Positions 10,506 through 17,645 of a stretch of DNA of 64,000 nucleotides are shown one piece after another. The DNA is from Planococcus wigleyi (lineage in GTDB: Bacteria > Bacillota > Bacilli > Bacillales_A > Planococcaceae). The stretch is taken from assembly GCF_014836985.1 (NCBI RefSeq), contig NZ_JACSPU010000005.1:248001-312000 (forward strand), read 5' to 3'. The translations under genes and the position numbers were made by a program. How positions within the stretch are numbered: position 1 is the stretch's first letter; each line of letters opens with the position of its first letter. Under the pieces are notes generated by a model. The model did no database searches and was not told where the DNA came from. It saw nothing but the letters and a program-made list of their open reading frames with translations.

Positions 10506-11576
10506 TTATTCAAGCACGCCTTCTTCTACAGAAACCTCCAGCAATTCTTTCAAATGCCCATCAATCTGGCTGTGATACCCTTCCCCTTCGCCACCGAACA
10601 AACCGAAATGGCCGGCGATGCTGTTGATCACTCTCAGCTCACTGTTCGGAATCAGCTGTTGTTCGGATTCACAATCACTCGGTGGGAAAAACATATCGGT
10701 ATCAATCGGCATGACATACAACTTGGCTTTAATGCGGCCAAGCGCTTTTTCCAGATTCCCTTCAGTCAAACGGCTGACGTCACCGCGCTGCCATTTCCAA
10801 GCCATCGTCAATAAGGCATTGGGGTCCATCATCTGGAAAAATGGCTCAAGGAAACCTTGCACCAGTTCTTCCGCAGTCTCCACACCGAACAAGACCCATT
10901 TTTCCTGTTTGAAAAATTCCGGAGTAAAGCCCATCACGGCCCATATATCGGCATGGCGCTTCAACCCGTCTGCCACTTCTGTATGGGATCCGTATTTTCC
11001 GCCATTCCATCCCGGATCGGACCTGATGGCATCCATCAATGTCTGTGTAAATAAGAAATCATGGATCGTGTTTTTCGCCGTTCCGGCAATCGGCGCCGCT
11101 CGTTTCACCATATCCGGAAACCTGACCGCCCACTCATACGTTTGCTGTGCTCCCATCGAACCGCCCACCACCAGTGCCAGCTCTTCAATCCCGAACTTTT
11201 CTGTAATAAACCGGTGCTGCGCTATGACATCGTCCCCGATGCGGACATTTGGAAAATCACCCATACCGATGGGGTCAGGACTATTATGCGGCGAACTTGA
11301 AAGGCCGTTTCCAAACTGGTTGATCACGATGATGAAGTACTTGGTTGGATCCAGCGCCCTTCCTTCACCTATGTAAGTCTCGTAGTCTTTGCTGGTGCCG
11401 GAAAACCAGGTGGGAATCAAAATAACATTGTTTTTCTGTTCATTCAATTCTCCATGCGTCGCATAAGCCAGTTTGCAGTCCGGTATCCGTCCCCCTTCTT
11501 CCAATTCAAAATCCCCTAAGTCATAAATCTCGTAAGGCCCTTGGTTTTCTTGTGAATAAAATTGATTTTCAATCAT
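10506..11576 (-). CDS. Alpha/beta-fold hydrolase of the homoserine O-acetyltransferase (MetX)-like superfamily
   Basis: 356 aa. The nucleophile elbow is VGGSMGAQQ (S140), the acid is in PIDTDMFFPPSD and the His in IAGHFGLFG, an intact catalytic triad. The order and spacing (NVILIPTWFSG, VINQFGNG..SSP, GDDVIAQHRF) match the MetX-like family, including members annotated only as alpha/beta hydrolase. It lacks a clear sign of true homoserine acetyltransferase function and has no methionine gene neighbours, so acyltransferase versus hydrolase is open. Probably monocistronic. Confidence 0.8.
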   Translation of the reverse strand: MIENQFYSQENQGPYEIYDLGDFELEEGGRIPDCKLAYATHGELNEQKNNVILIPTWFSGTSKDYETYIGEGRALDPTKYFIIVINQFGNGLSSSPHNSPDPIGMGDFPNVRIGDDVIAQHRFITEKFGIEELALVVGGSMGAQQTYEWAVRFPDMVKRAAPIAGTAKNTIHDFLFTQTLMDAIRSDPGWNGGKYGSHTEVADGLKRHADIWAVMGFTPEFFKQEKWVLFGVETAEELVQGFLEPFFQMMDPNALLTMAWKWQRGDVSRLTEGNLEKALGRIKAKLYVMPIDTDMFFPPSDCESEQQLIPNSELRVINSIAGHFGLFGGEGEGYHSQIDGHLKELLEVSVEEGVLE

Positions 11577-11713
11577 TACACATACCGCCTTTTCTCAGGT
11601 TTTTTATTTCTGGTCGGAAGCGGGAAACCGTTTTACGCAGGAGCTATCTTTTTACTTCCTTATTTTCATTATACGTGAGTTCCAATATAAGTAAATACAG
11701 AATTTTCTAATAT

Positions 11714-11938
11714 CTATATAAGTTGAACTAATGATTTGTAGGAGCCGAGATTCCGTAAAACAGCTACGCTTTCCAGCGGGCTCGCGCCCAATCCTCCTCG
11801 TCCGCTGCGCTCCCTGCGGTGTATCGGTCGTCTCGCTAAGCCGCAGGAGTCTTCGCTGTTTTACTCCATATCTTTAGCGTTTTTTCTCAGAGTCGAAGTG
11901 GTATATAAAATGCTATTTCTTTAGTTCAACTTATATAA
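11714..11938. repeat. MITE-like repeat with AAGTTGAACTA inverted ends (copy 1)
   Basis: About 225 bp. Outer arms CTATATAAGTTGAACTAA and TTAGTTCAACTTATATA are inverted. The GC-rich core contains TTCCGTAAAACAGC...GCTCGCGCC..CCTCCTCGTC..., closing with CCGCAGGAGTC...GCTGTTTTACTCC, so inner arms also pair. It is non-coding. Related copies occur at 33691, 50078 and 56411. Confidence 0.75.
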
Positions 11939-12091
11939 GATTAGAATTCGCTTCCCATAGAATATAATAATTACCTTATATCCAACGGTTCTTAGATAAT
12001 AACGAAATCGCATAATGAAATCATTAAGTCGTAATATTATCGTTTTCGATATTTGTTGAAAGATGGCGATATTCGCAATTGCCATCAACTC

Positions 12092-12133
12092 AAAAAAGCA
12101 ACCACCTTCTCCCAGCCAGGATTGTAGGTGGTT
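12092..12133 (-). terminator. Probable terminator of the SWIM-domain gene
   Basis: Stem AACCACCT / AGGTGGTT with a run of T on the minus strand, 175 bases downstream of the SWIM gene stop. Confidence 0.6.
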
Positions 12134-12307
12134 ACTCTTTTGCTTAAAAACATTTTCAATTTGGGCAGCCGCTCTTATATGGCGTCCACTGCACCAACCG
12201 AGTGTTAACGCACTTGGTTTTTTGTGTGTCTAAATTAGAGTATATTGGGTTTTAGGTTCTATTATTTATAATTCGATTTCACTTCCCAGGGAGCCAAACA
12301 ATTATTG

Positions 12308-13960
12308 CTACTCAATCTTCCCCAATTCATCCAATAACGCTTTCCGTTTCGGGTACATGAACTTCAGCTCTTCAATCAGCCCCGCCGCAGCTCCAGCCCC
12401 CAGCGCCTGCTGGAAAGCTTTGATCCTTTGGCAGGCAGTCCAGTATGCCTTGCGGTTGGAAGCCCGCTCAATCAGGCGGTAAATATAAGTCGTATAGATT
12501 TCATTCACTTCATGCGGATAATCAGCTAGCAGGTGCGGATACAGGTGCCCGATTGCAGAGACATCCTTCCGGCAATAATCCAACAGCTCCTCCAACCTAT
12601 TTTCATCAATAAGAATTTTGAGATACAAAGGCAGACTCCGCGGGCTGTTTTTCGTCTCGGCAAGAAGCGCCTCCAGCTTCTCCGGCCATTGCTCCGCATC
12701 CACCAAACTTCTCAGCTTAACGTAATATTCTTCCTCCCCTTCCAGCGCAAACTCAAAGCTGAGGTCGATCATTTCCGCAGTGCTGCCCATTCCTTCGTAG
12801 GCTGCAAAACGCAGCTTTTTCCAATCGTGCAAAAGTCCTGCGAGGTTCGCATCCAGCCCTTCCGACTCTTCACACAACCGGATTACTTTTTCAAATTCAC
12901 CCGCAACCAGCGCCTGCAGGGTCTGTGATTTGCGGATTGCGGGATAGCGATGGAACTTCACGTAAAATGCTTCGACCACTTCCTGCTTGCCTTGCTGTTG
13001 CAACATCACCAGCTGGTACATGCGAAACCGCTCTTCTGTGTAATCGTATGTCTTGTTTTGCATCTCGTCACTGGCAATCAAATCAGCAATATAATTATAT
13101 AGCTTTTCGGTGAAATCGCCTCTTTCATTCCATTGCAGAACCGCTTCCACCAGATAACTCGCCGCTTCTGTGATGTCCTGCTCCAGCGCGAAGAGGATAT
13201 GTGGATAGAGCAGGACGAGTATACGATCGACAGTCGCTTCATCCAGTTCTCCCGGCCACTTCGCCAGCGTTTCGTCAATTTTCTCCAAGCTTTCGTCAAT
13301 CGCTGAGCTGATACCCCCGGATGAATCGTCCGCCATTTGCAGGATACCCGTACACTCCTCAATGACAATCAAACTGAGGCGGATAATCCTTTCGGCATCG
13401 TGCTGCAAATTCAATCCATCTATATATTCGAGGACTTCCCACACCCCTTCAAGTGCCTGATCCGTCCGTCCCCACTCGATAAACCCGCTGCGGCTGGCTC
13501 GGTTCACCGACTTCCGGATGATCCGACGCGCCTTTTCCTCATTCATATCACTCGAATCGGAGAGTTTCTCTGTCAAATAGAGGTGGACGGATGGCTGTTT
13601 CTCCACCAGCTCCTCGAGGATTTCCAACAGCTCCGCTTTTTTCAGCGCCTTTAATTGCGTCAGCACATCCACTGCAGACGAACCGTTTTCTTTTTTATGT
13701 TCTCGGATCGCCAGACACACCGCCACTTCATGTTTGCACAGCGAATCGGATTCGAACGGACAGGTACAGTAAGAACCCACAATCGTGCCATCTTTCGTCA
13801 AATTGATCGACACTTCGTAATCCCGGGTTCCCGCTACCCGCGCATGCCAGCGATTGGGCGCATCTTCTGTCAACTGCTCCACAAAGTTCTGCTCAAAATA
13901 ATCAAGGCCGCGCTTATAGAGCTTTGCCGGCACGTAGGTTTTCAAATTTTTTAAGTTCAT
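12308..13960 (-). CDS. SWIM zinc-finger family protein
   Basis: About 550 aa. The open frame begins at 14053, but the start at 13960 (MNLKNLKTYVP) is preferred because AGGGGGAATTCTC directly precedes it. Residues about 50-85 carry the SWIM motif: GSYCTCPFESDSLCKHEVA (CxC, then CxH), a zinc-binding fold for protein or nucleic-acid contact. The rest is helical, Leu/Glu-rich and TPR/HEAT-like, with no other recognised catalytic motif. In many Bacillales such proteins sit next to a SWI2/SNF2 helicase; none is seen here. Function unknown. Confidence 0.85.
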   Translation of the reverse strand: MNLKNLKTYVPAKLYKRGLDYFEQNFVEQLTEDAPNRWHARVAGTRDYEVSINLTKDGTIVGSYCTCPFESDSLCKHEVAVCLAIREHKKENGSSAVDVLTQLKALKKAELLEILEELVEKQPSVHLYLTEKLSDSSDMNEEKARRIIRKSVNRASRSGFIEWGRTDQALEGVWEVLEYIDGLNLQHDAERIIRLSLIVIEECTGILQMADDSSGGISSAIDESLEKIDETLAKWPGELDEATVDRILVLLYPHILFALEQDITEAASYLVEAVLQWNERGDFTEKLYNYIADLIASDEMQNKTYDYTEERFRMYQLVMLQQQGKQEVVEAFYVKFHRYPAIRKSQTLQALVAGEFEKVIRLCEESEGLDANLAGLLHDWKKLRFAAYEGMGSTAEMIDLSFEFALEGEEEYYVKLRSLVDAEQWPEKLEALLAETKNSPRSLPLYLKILIDENRLEELLDYCRKDVSAIGHLYPHLLADYPHEVNEIYTTYIYRLIERASNRKAYWTACQRIKAFQQALGAGAAAGLIEELKFMYPKRKALLDELGKIE

Positions 13961-14049
13961 GAGAATTCCCCCTGAATCGATTATAACCTGTAGGGGTTCG
14001 AGGTTGAATAGGACATTTTTTTCGGGTAAGGATGAATAAAATGAAAAAT

Positions 14050-14081
14050 CCACACCCGAAATGCTGACGCAGCGGGTGTGG
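14050..14081 (-). terminator. Terminator of the toxin-antitoxin operon
   Basis: Stem CCACACCCG / CGGGTGTGG followed on the minus strand by ATTTTTCATTTT, 33 bases after the toxin stop. Confidence 0.8.
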
Positions 14082-14114
14082 AAATTTATCGAATATAATT
14101 TGCTTTTTAGTGGT

Positions 14115-14336
14115 TTATTTAATGTTATTGAATTCTTCTTCTGTAACCTGAAGTTGTTTCTTCAAAATTTCTTTCCATAGATGCCCTTTAACTTCACCAG
14201 TACCTCTTGATACCTTGGGTCTTTTAATAGTGCCGTCTTCCATTACCTTCATAAAATAGATGTGATGACCTTTTTCCTTGTATTCTTCCCATCCATCTCG
14301 GCGACAAAAACGTTCAATATCTCTGAAACTAGGCAT
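14115..14336 (-). CDS. HicA-like toxin (mRNA interferase fold)
   Basis: 73 aa, the usual size for HicA. The pattern RDGWEEYKEKGHHIYFMK, then RPKVSRGTGEV and LWKEILKKQLQVTEEEF follows the HicA double-stranded RNA-binding-like fold, where the His in the GSHH/GHH position is catalytic. By family it would cleave mRNA when free of antitoxin. Its start overlaps the end of the upstream antitoxin gene by 8 bases, indicating translational coupling. The basic stretches fit RNA binding. The unusual partner (Phd-like rather than plain HicB) is noted under findings. Confidence 0.7.
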   Translation of the reverse strand: MPSFRDIERFCRRDGWEEYKEKGHHIYFMKVMEDGTIKRPKVSRGTGEVKGHLWKEILKKQLQVTEEEFNNIK

Positions 14337-14742
14337 CTATCAAAGCCTTTACTGCCTCAGTATCAGACTGAGCCATCACATTCATCAAGTAAGGGAAGTG
14401 TTTCTTACGATTGGGAGAATTGCTATACAATGTAAATTGAGCCATATAATCTTCTGCATAATCCGCCAATGAATCAGCCATTAGATCAATTACCTCATCT
14501 TTGGTTTCCGCGTTCTCAACCAAATCAAATCCTTCTAATGTCATAGTTGTACTATTGTCTTCTTCTCTGGTAAATTCTGCTTTAAATCGAAAAGAGTCAA
14601 AAGCTGCTTTAAGTTGTTCGGAACTCAGAGCTGCCCATTCGTCGCGGCTGCGCTTTACAAAACGGGGACCTACTCGAATGACATCATCATTGAATTGCCC
14701 CCAATTCTTGCGGACATCGGTAGCATTAAGAGTCGATAACAT
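14329..14742 (-). CDS. Antitoxin with Phd/YefM-like N-terminus, partner of HicA-like toxin
   Basis: 137 aa from ATG at 14742 (MLSTLNATDVRKNWG); the frame is open to 14748, but that ATG is only one base from the AAAGGAGG site. Residues 1-45 (NATDVRKNWGQFNDDVIRVG, then FVKRSRDE) resemble the Phd/YefM DNA-binding and dimerisation fold. The C-terminal part (LEGFDLVENAETKDEVIDLM, YAEDYM) has the shape of a HicB-like partner domain. It probably represses its own promoter and neutralises the downstream toxin. Exact family name is uncertain. Confidence 0.6.
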   Translation of the reverse strand: MLSTLNATDVRKNWGQFNDDVIRVGPRFVKRSRDEWAALSSEQLKAAFDSFRFKAEFTREEDNSTTMTLEGFDLVENAETKDEVIDLMADSLADYAEDYMAQFTLYSNSPNRKKHFPYLMNVMAQSDTEAVKALIDA

Positions 14743-14775
14743 CACCATTCCTCCTTTTCTTATATATTAGCACAT

Positions 14776-14791
14776 AACGTACGTTACGTAC
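14776..14791. promoter_or_regulatory. Palindromic operator in the toxin-antitoxin promoter
   Basis: Overlapping palindromes AACGTACGTT (14776-14785) and GTACGT-T-ACGTAC (14779-14791) sit about 35-50 bases upstream of the antitoxin start, next to the likely -10 region. This is the expected place for autoregulation by the antitoxin or the complex. Confidence 0.55.
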
Positions 14792-14924
14792 ATAATATAC
14801 ACATCTATATAGATAGGAAGTTCATTTTTTCTACTATTTTTAAACTCACTGGATATGGCTTTTTCTCCATGTTATTGTTACCAATAAACTGAATTGGGTT
14901 TAACACACAGGGACCTGATTTCGT

Positions 14925-16262
14925 CTATGCGGCTTCCTTCATTGAATCCTCTGGAATGACTAGGTTCAATACAATAGCAACAAAACAGGCGATTGTTATT
15001 CCAGATCCGCCAAACAACAACTTGATAACTTCTGGGAACGCGTTCATCGCATCGGGTACTTGACTTAATCCGAGTCCAAATACTAAAGATAATCCAATGA
15101 TGATCTTTGCTCTTTCATTTAAAGGCTCTGACGTCAATATGTCTATTCCTGTTAACGTAATCTGAGAAAAGATAATGACTGTGGCACCGCCAATAACTGC
15201 TGGTGGCATGGTAGATACAAGCGCTCCAATCTTAGGAATAAGACCAGCCAATATTAAAAATGCAGCGCCAACAGCTACGACATATCTGCTCATTACTTTT
15301 GTAAATGCGATCATTCCTACATTTTGGCTAAAAGATGTATTTGGCAAAGAATTAAAAATCGCTCCCAGGGAAGAGGTAAAACCATTTGCTATGACTGAGC
15401 CGGAAAGCTCATTTTCCGTGGGTTCTCTGCCTGCTCCCCCAGTAGTCATCGCTGTAACATCTCCAACTGTCTCAACAGATGTCACGATAAACATAATTAA
15501 CATAGGGAGTATAGCTCCCCAGTAAAATTCCATGGGAAAATAAAAGGGTTGTGGAACTGAAAACCAGGTAGCTTCTCTTATTGCTGAAAATTCCACCATC
15601 CCCAGCGGCAAAGCCACCATATAGCCAATGAAAATTCCTATTAAAATGGAGGATGTTTTCGCCATTCCCTTTGCATATCTATTTAGAATGAGCACAATGG
15701 CCAATACCAGTAAAGCCACCATCCAGTTTTTAGCCGATCCAAAATTTTCAGATCCACTTCCTCCTGCCATCGATACAATACCTGTAGGCAAAAGCGACAA
15801 ACCAATCGTAAGCACTACTGTACCTGTTACAATCTTTGGAAAGAATCTTCTTAGTTTCTTTATGAAAAATCCTAAAGTGCCGCCAAATAACCCCCCTATA
15901 AGACTTGCACCCAATAATCCTGATATGCCATAGGAGCTTGCGATTACGATATTTGTAGACAGAAACCCAAAACTAGTGCCCATAACTACTGGGAGTCGTG
16001 CTCCGATCATCCATATTGGGTAACATTGGATAATCGTTGCAACTCCTGCCATGATCATTGCACTTTGAACCAGTATCGTTAAATCAGTTCCTGTTATGCC
16101 AACCACACCTGCGATGATGATAGGGACAGCGACATTCCCTAAAAACATTGCAAAAATATGCTGCAACCCTAAAGGTATGGCTTCTGTTAGTGGAGGTACA
16201 CCATCCACATCGTATTTATTTGTATTCTTACTCTTCGTGTCTGCTCCAACTATTTCTTTCAT
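14925..16262 (-). CDS. NCS2-family nucleobase:cation symporter (xanthine/uric acid/uracil permease type)
   Basis: 445 aa, about 12-14 transmembrane segments. The signature NTSFSQNVGMIAFTKV is the NCS2 motif (Q-N-x-G-x4-T), and SVETVGDVTAMTTGGAGREP is the substrate-site region with the conserved Glu. The QNVGMI form fits the purine (xanthine/urate, PucJ/PbuX/UacT) branch better than the uracil branch, but this is not decisive. It lies 66 bp downstream of a glycosyltransferase gene on the same strand and no promoter or purine riboswitch fits between, so co-transcription with the two glycosyltransferases is likely. Confidence 0.85.
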   Translation of the reverse strand: MKEIVGADTKSKNTNKYDVDGVPPLTEAIPLGLQHIFAMFLGNVAVPIIIAGVVGITGTDLTILVQSAMIMAGVATIIQCYPIWMIGARLPVVMGTSFGFLSTNIVIASSYGISGLLGASLIGGLFGGTLGFFIKKLRRFFPKIVTGTVVLTIGLSLLPTGIVSMAGGSGSENFGSAKNWMVALLVLAIVLILNRYAKGMAKTSSILIGIFIGYMVALPLGMVEFSAIREATWFSVPQPFYFPMEFYWGAILPMLIMFIVTSVETVGDVTAMTTGGAGREPTENELSGSVIANGFTSSLGAIFNSLPNTSFSQNVGMIAFTKVMSRYVVAVGAAFLILAGLIPKIGALVSTMPPAVIGGATVIIFSQITLTGIDILTSEPLNERAKIIIGLSLVFGLGLSQVPDAMNAFPEVIKLLFGGSGITIACFVAIVLNLVIPEDSMKEAA

Positions 16263-16328
16263 AAAACACCACTTTTCACTTTTATTTAGATATTATTCGA
16301 TGCAAGTAGTAGACAACTGAACTTTATA

Positions 16329-17645
16329 TTAGACGTTGTCGACAGCCTCGATCTCCAATATTTTTTTCACTGCATAATCCGCGCCTCTTTCTCTTGAGAT
16401 GTTTCTCCAATGCAGTAAATTGTCCTTAGAAGCCTCTTCTAGATCATTAAATGCCTTTGCTAATTCTTCTGTGCTGAAATTATTCGGATCCAGTACTCTC
16501 CCTAAATTATTCTTCTCAACATCATATGCAATATTAAATTGATCGCTGGAAAATGGTAAGATGACCATCTTTTTCCCATGGTACATAGCCTCTGTTAAGG
16601 TGTTGCATCCACCATGAAAGACAACTGTGTCTACATACTGCATAAGAGCTATTTGAGGGATAAAACCTTCGATTATTGTATTGGGCGAGCTGTATTTCTT
16701 AAGTTCATCCGCATTGCTGCCTGCAGAAACGATCAATAGCGCATCAGGATTACTTTCTCTGGCCGACAGGATGAGTTTTTCAAGTACGTCTTTTCTGTTC
16801 GATAAAAAAGTCCCTAAACTGATCATGATTTTCTGTTCTTTCGTATCTATTTTTTCCATCCATTCTTCATCTAACGAAACCGCTTCAAATGAATTCCCGA
16901 TAAATAGTTCCTTCGGATTTTCTTCATTTTTTTCAATGTCGTTGAAATCAAAATAGTTGTAGATCACCGCTATTTCAGAGACTAAACTGAACGCATTGCT
17001 AATTTTTTTAATCGACTTATTTTCAACGATAATACTATTGAAAACTTCAGTAAATTCCCTTTGTGTTTGGGTGGAAACCTGCTTTAACATCTTCAAATCT
17101 TCTTCCTCGACCGTTATCGCCTCAGGCCAGCTTTTGGGTACATTAAAATACCTTCCTTCTTTTGGAATGGTATTGGGATGAGGCGGACAAAATGTCACAA
17201 AAGGCAGCCCTAGAAAATACAAGCTAAGCGTAACCGAGTATGACAATATATCGACCACATACAGATCAACATCCATGGCCTCATCTATGAACTTTATCTT
17301 ATCGATAAGCTGTTGCGGATTATAAAGCATATCAGCCTTTCGGTGGCGGGATTGGGTAATCAGTGTTTCTACTGCACCTTTTTTTGTCGACTCAAAAAAT
17401 TCTTCCAATCTGATTCTCTCGGTATCCGGTTGTATTGCGTGTTCACCTTTCCCGATATTTTTATTTGAATTTATATCGATTTCATAAAAAGCCAAATTCT
17501 CTTTTAAGATTTTTTCCTTAAATTCGATACTGCAGCCAAACGTCACTTCTGCACCCTGTTCTTGAAAACTTTTGGCTAATACGAGCAAGGGGTTAAAATG
17601 CGAATAAAAAGGCGGACTGATAACAAAGATTTTCTTATATTTCAT
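16329..17645 (-). CDS. MGT-type glycosyltransferase (GT1, GT-B fold)
   Basis: 438 aa. The N-terminal FVISPPFYSHFNPLLVLAKS and the C-terminal nucleotide-sugar site (MISLGTF, IEGFIPQIALMQYVDTVVFH, HGGCNTLTEA, PFSSDQFNIA) define the macrolide/UDP-glucuronosyl transferase family. Such enzymes transfer a sugar from a UDP donor to a small acceptor such as a lipid, carotenoid or drug. Its first 11 bases overlap the end of the upstream glycosyltransferase gene, so the two are translationally coupled. Base composition is visibly more A+T-rich than the genes before 14 kb. Acceptor unknown. Confidence 0.85.
   Translation of the reverse strand: MKYKKIFVISPPFYSHFNPLLVLAKSFQEQGAEVTFGCSIEFKEKILKENLAFYEIDINSNKNIGKGEHAIQPDTERIRLEEFFESTKKGAVETLITQSRHRKADMLYNPQQLIDKIKFIDEAMDVDLYVVDILSYSVTLSLYFLGLPFVTFCPPHPNTIPKEGRYFNVPKSWPEAITVEEEDLKMLKQVSTQTQREFTEVFNSIIVENKSIKKISNAFSLVSEIAVIYNYFDFNDIEKNEENPKELFIGNSFEAVSLDEEWMEKIDTKEQKIMISLGTFLSNRKDVLEKLILSARESNPDALLIVSAGSNADELKKYSSPNTIIEGFIPQIALMQYVDTVVFHGGCNTLTEAMYHGKKMVILPFSSDQFNIAYDVEKNNLGRVLDPNNFSTEELAKAFNDLEEASKDNLLHWRNISRERGADYAVKKILEIEAVDNV

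Larger units (their letters stand above)
11577..12307. other. 731-bp intergenic region holding a hairpin repeat element and a terminator
   Basis: No supported gene. It contains a repeat element (11714-11938), a minus-strand terminator for the SWIM gene (12092-12133) and a separate small hairpin at about 12197-12223 (AACCGAGTG / CACTTGGTT, then T-run on the plus strand) with no obvious plus-strand gene in front of it. The remaining sequence is A+T-rich. Confidence 0.6.

Noticed and set aside
12197..12223. Terminator-like hairpin on the plus strand.
   Set aside because: No plus-strand gene or promoter upstream within 1.7 kb; probably a chance structure or remnant.
16263..16328. Possible purine riboswitch before the NCS2 permease gene.
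   Set aside because: The 66-base gap is too short for the aptamer and expression platform and lacks the conserved loop sequences.
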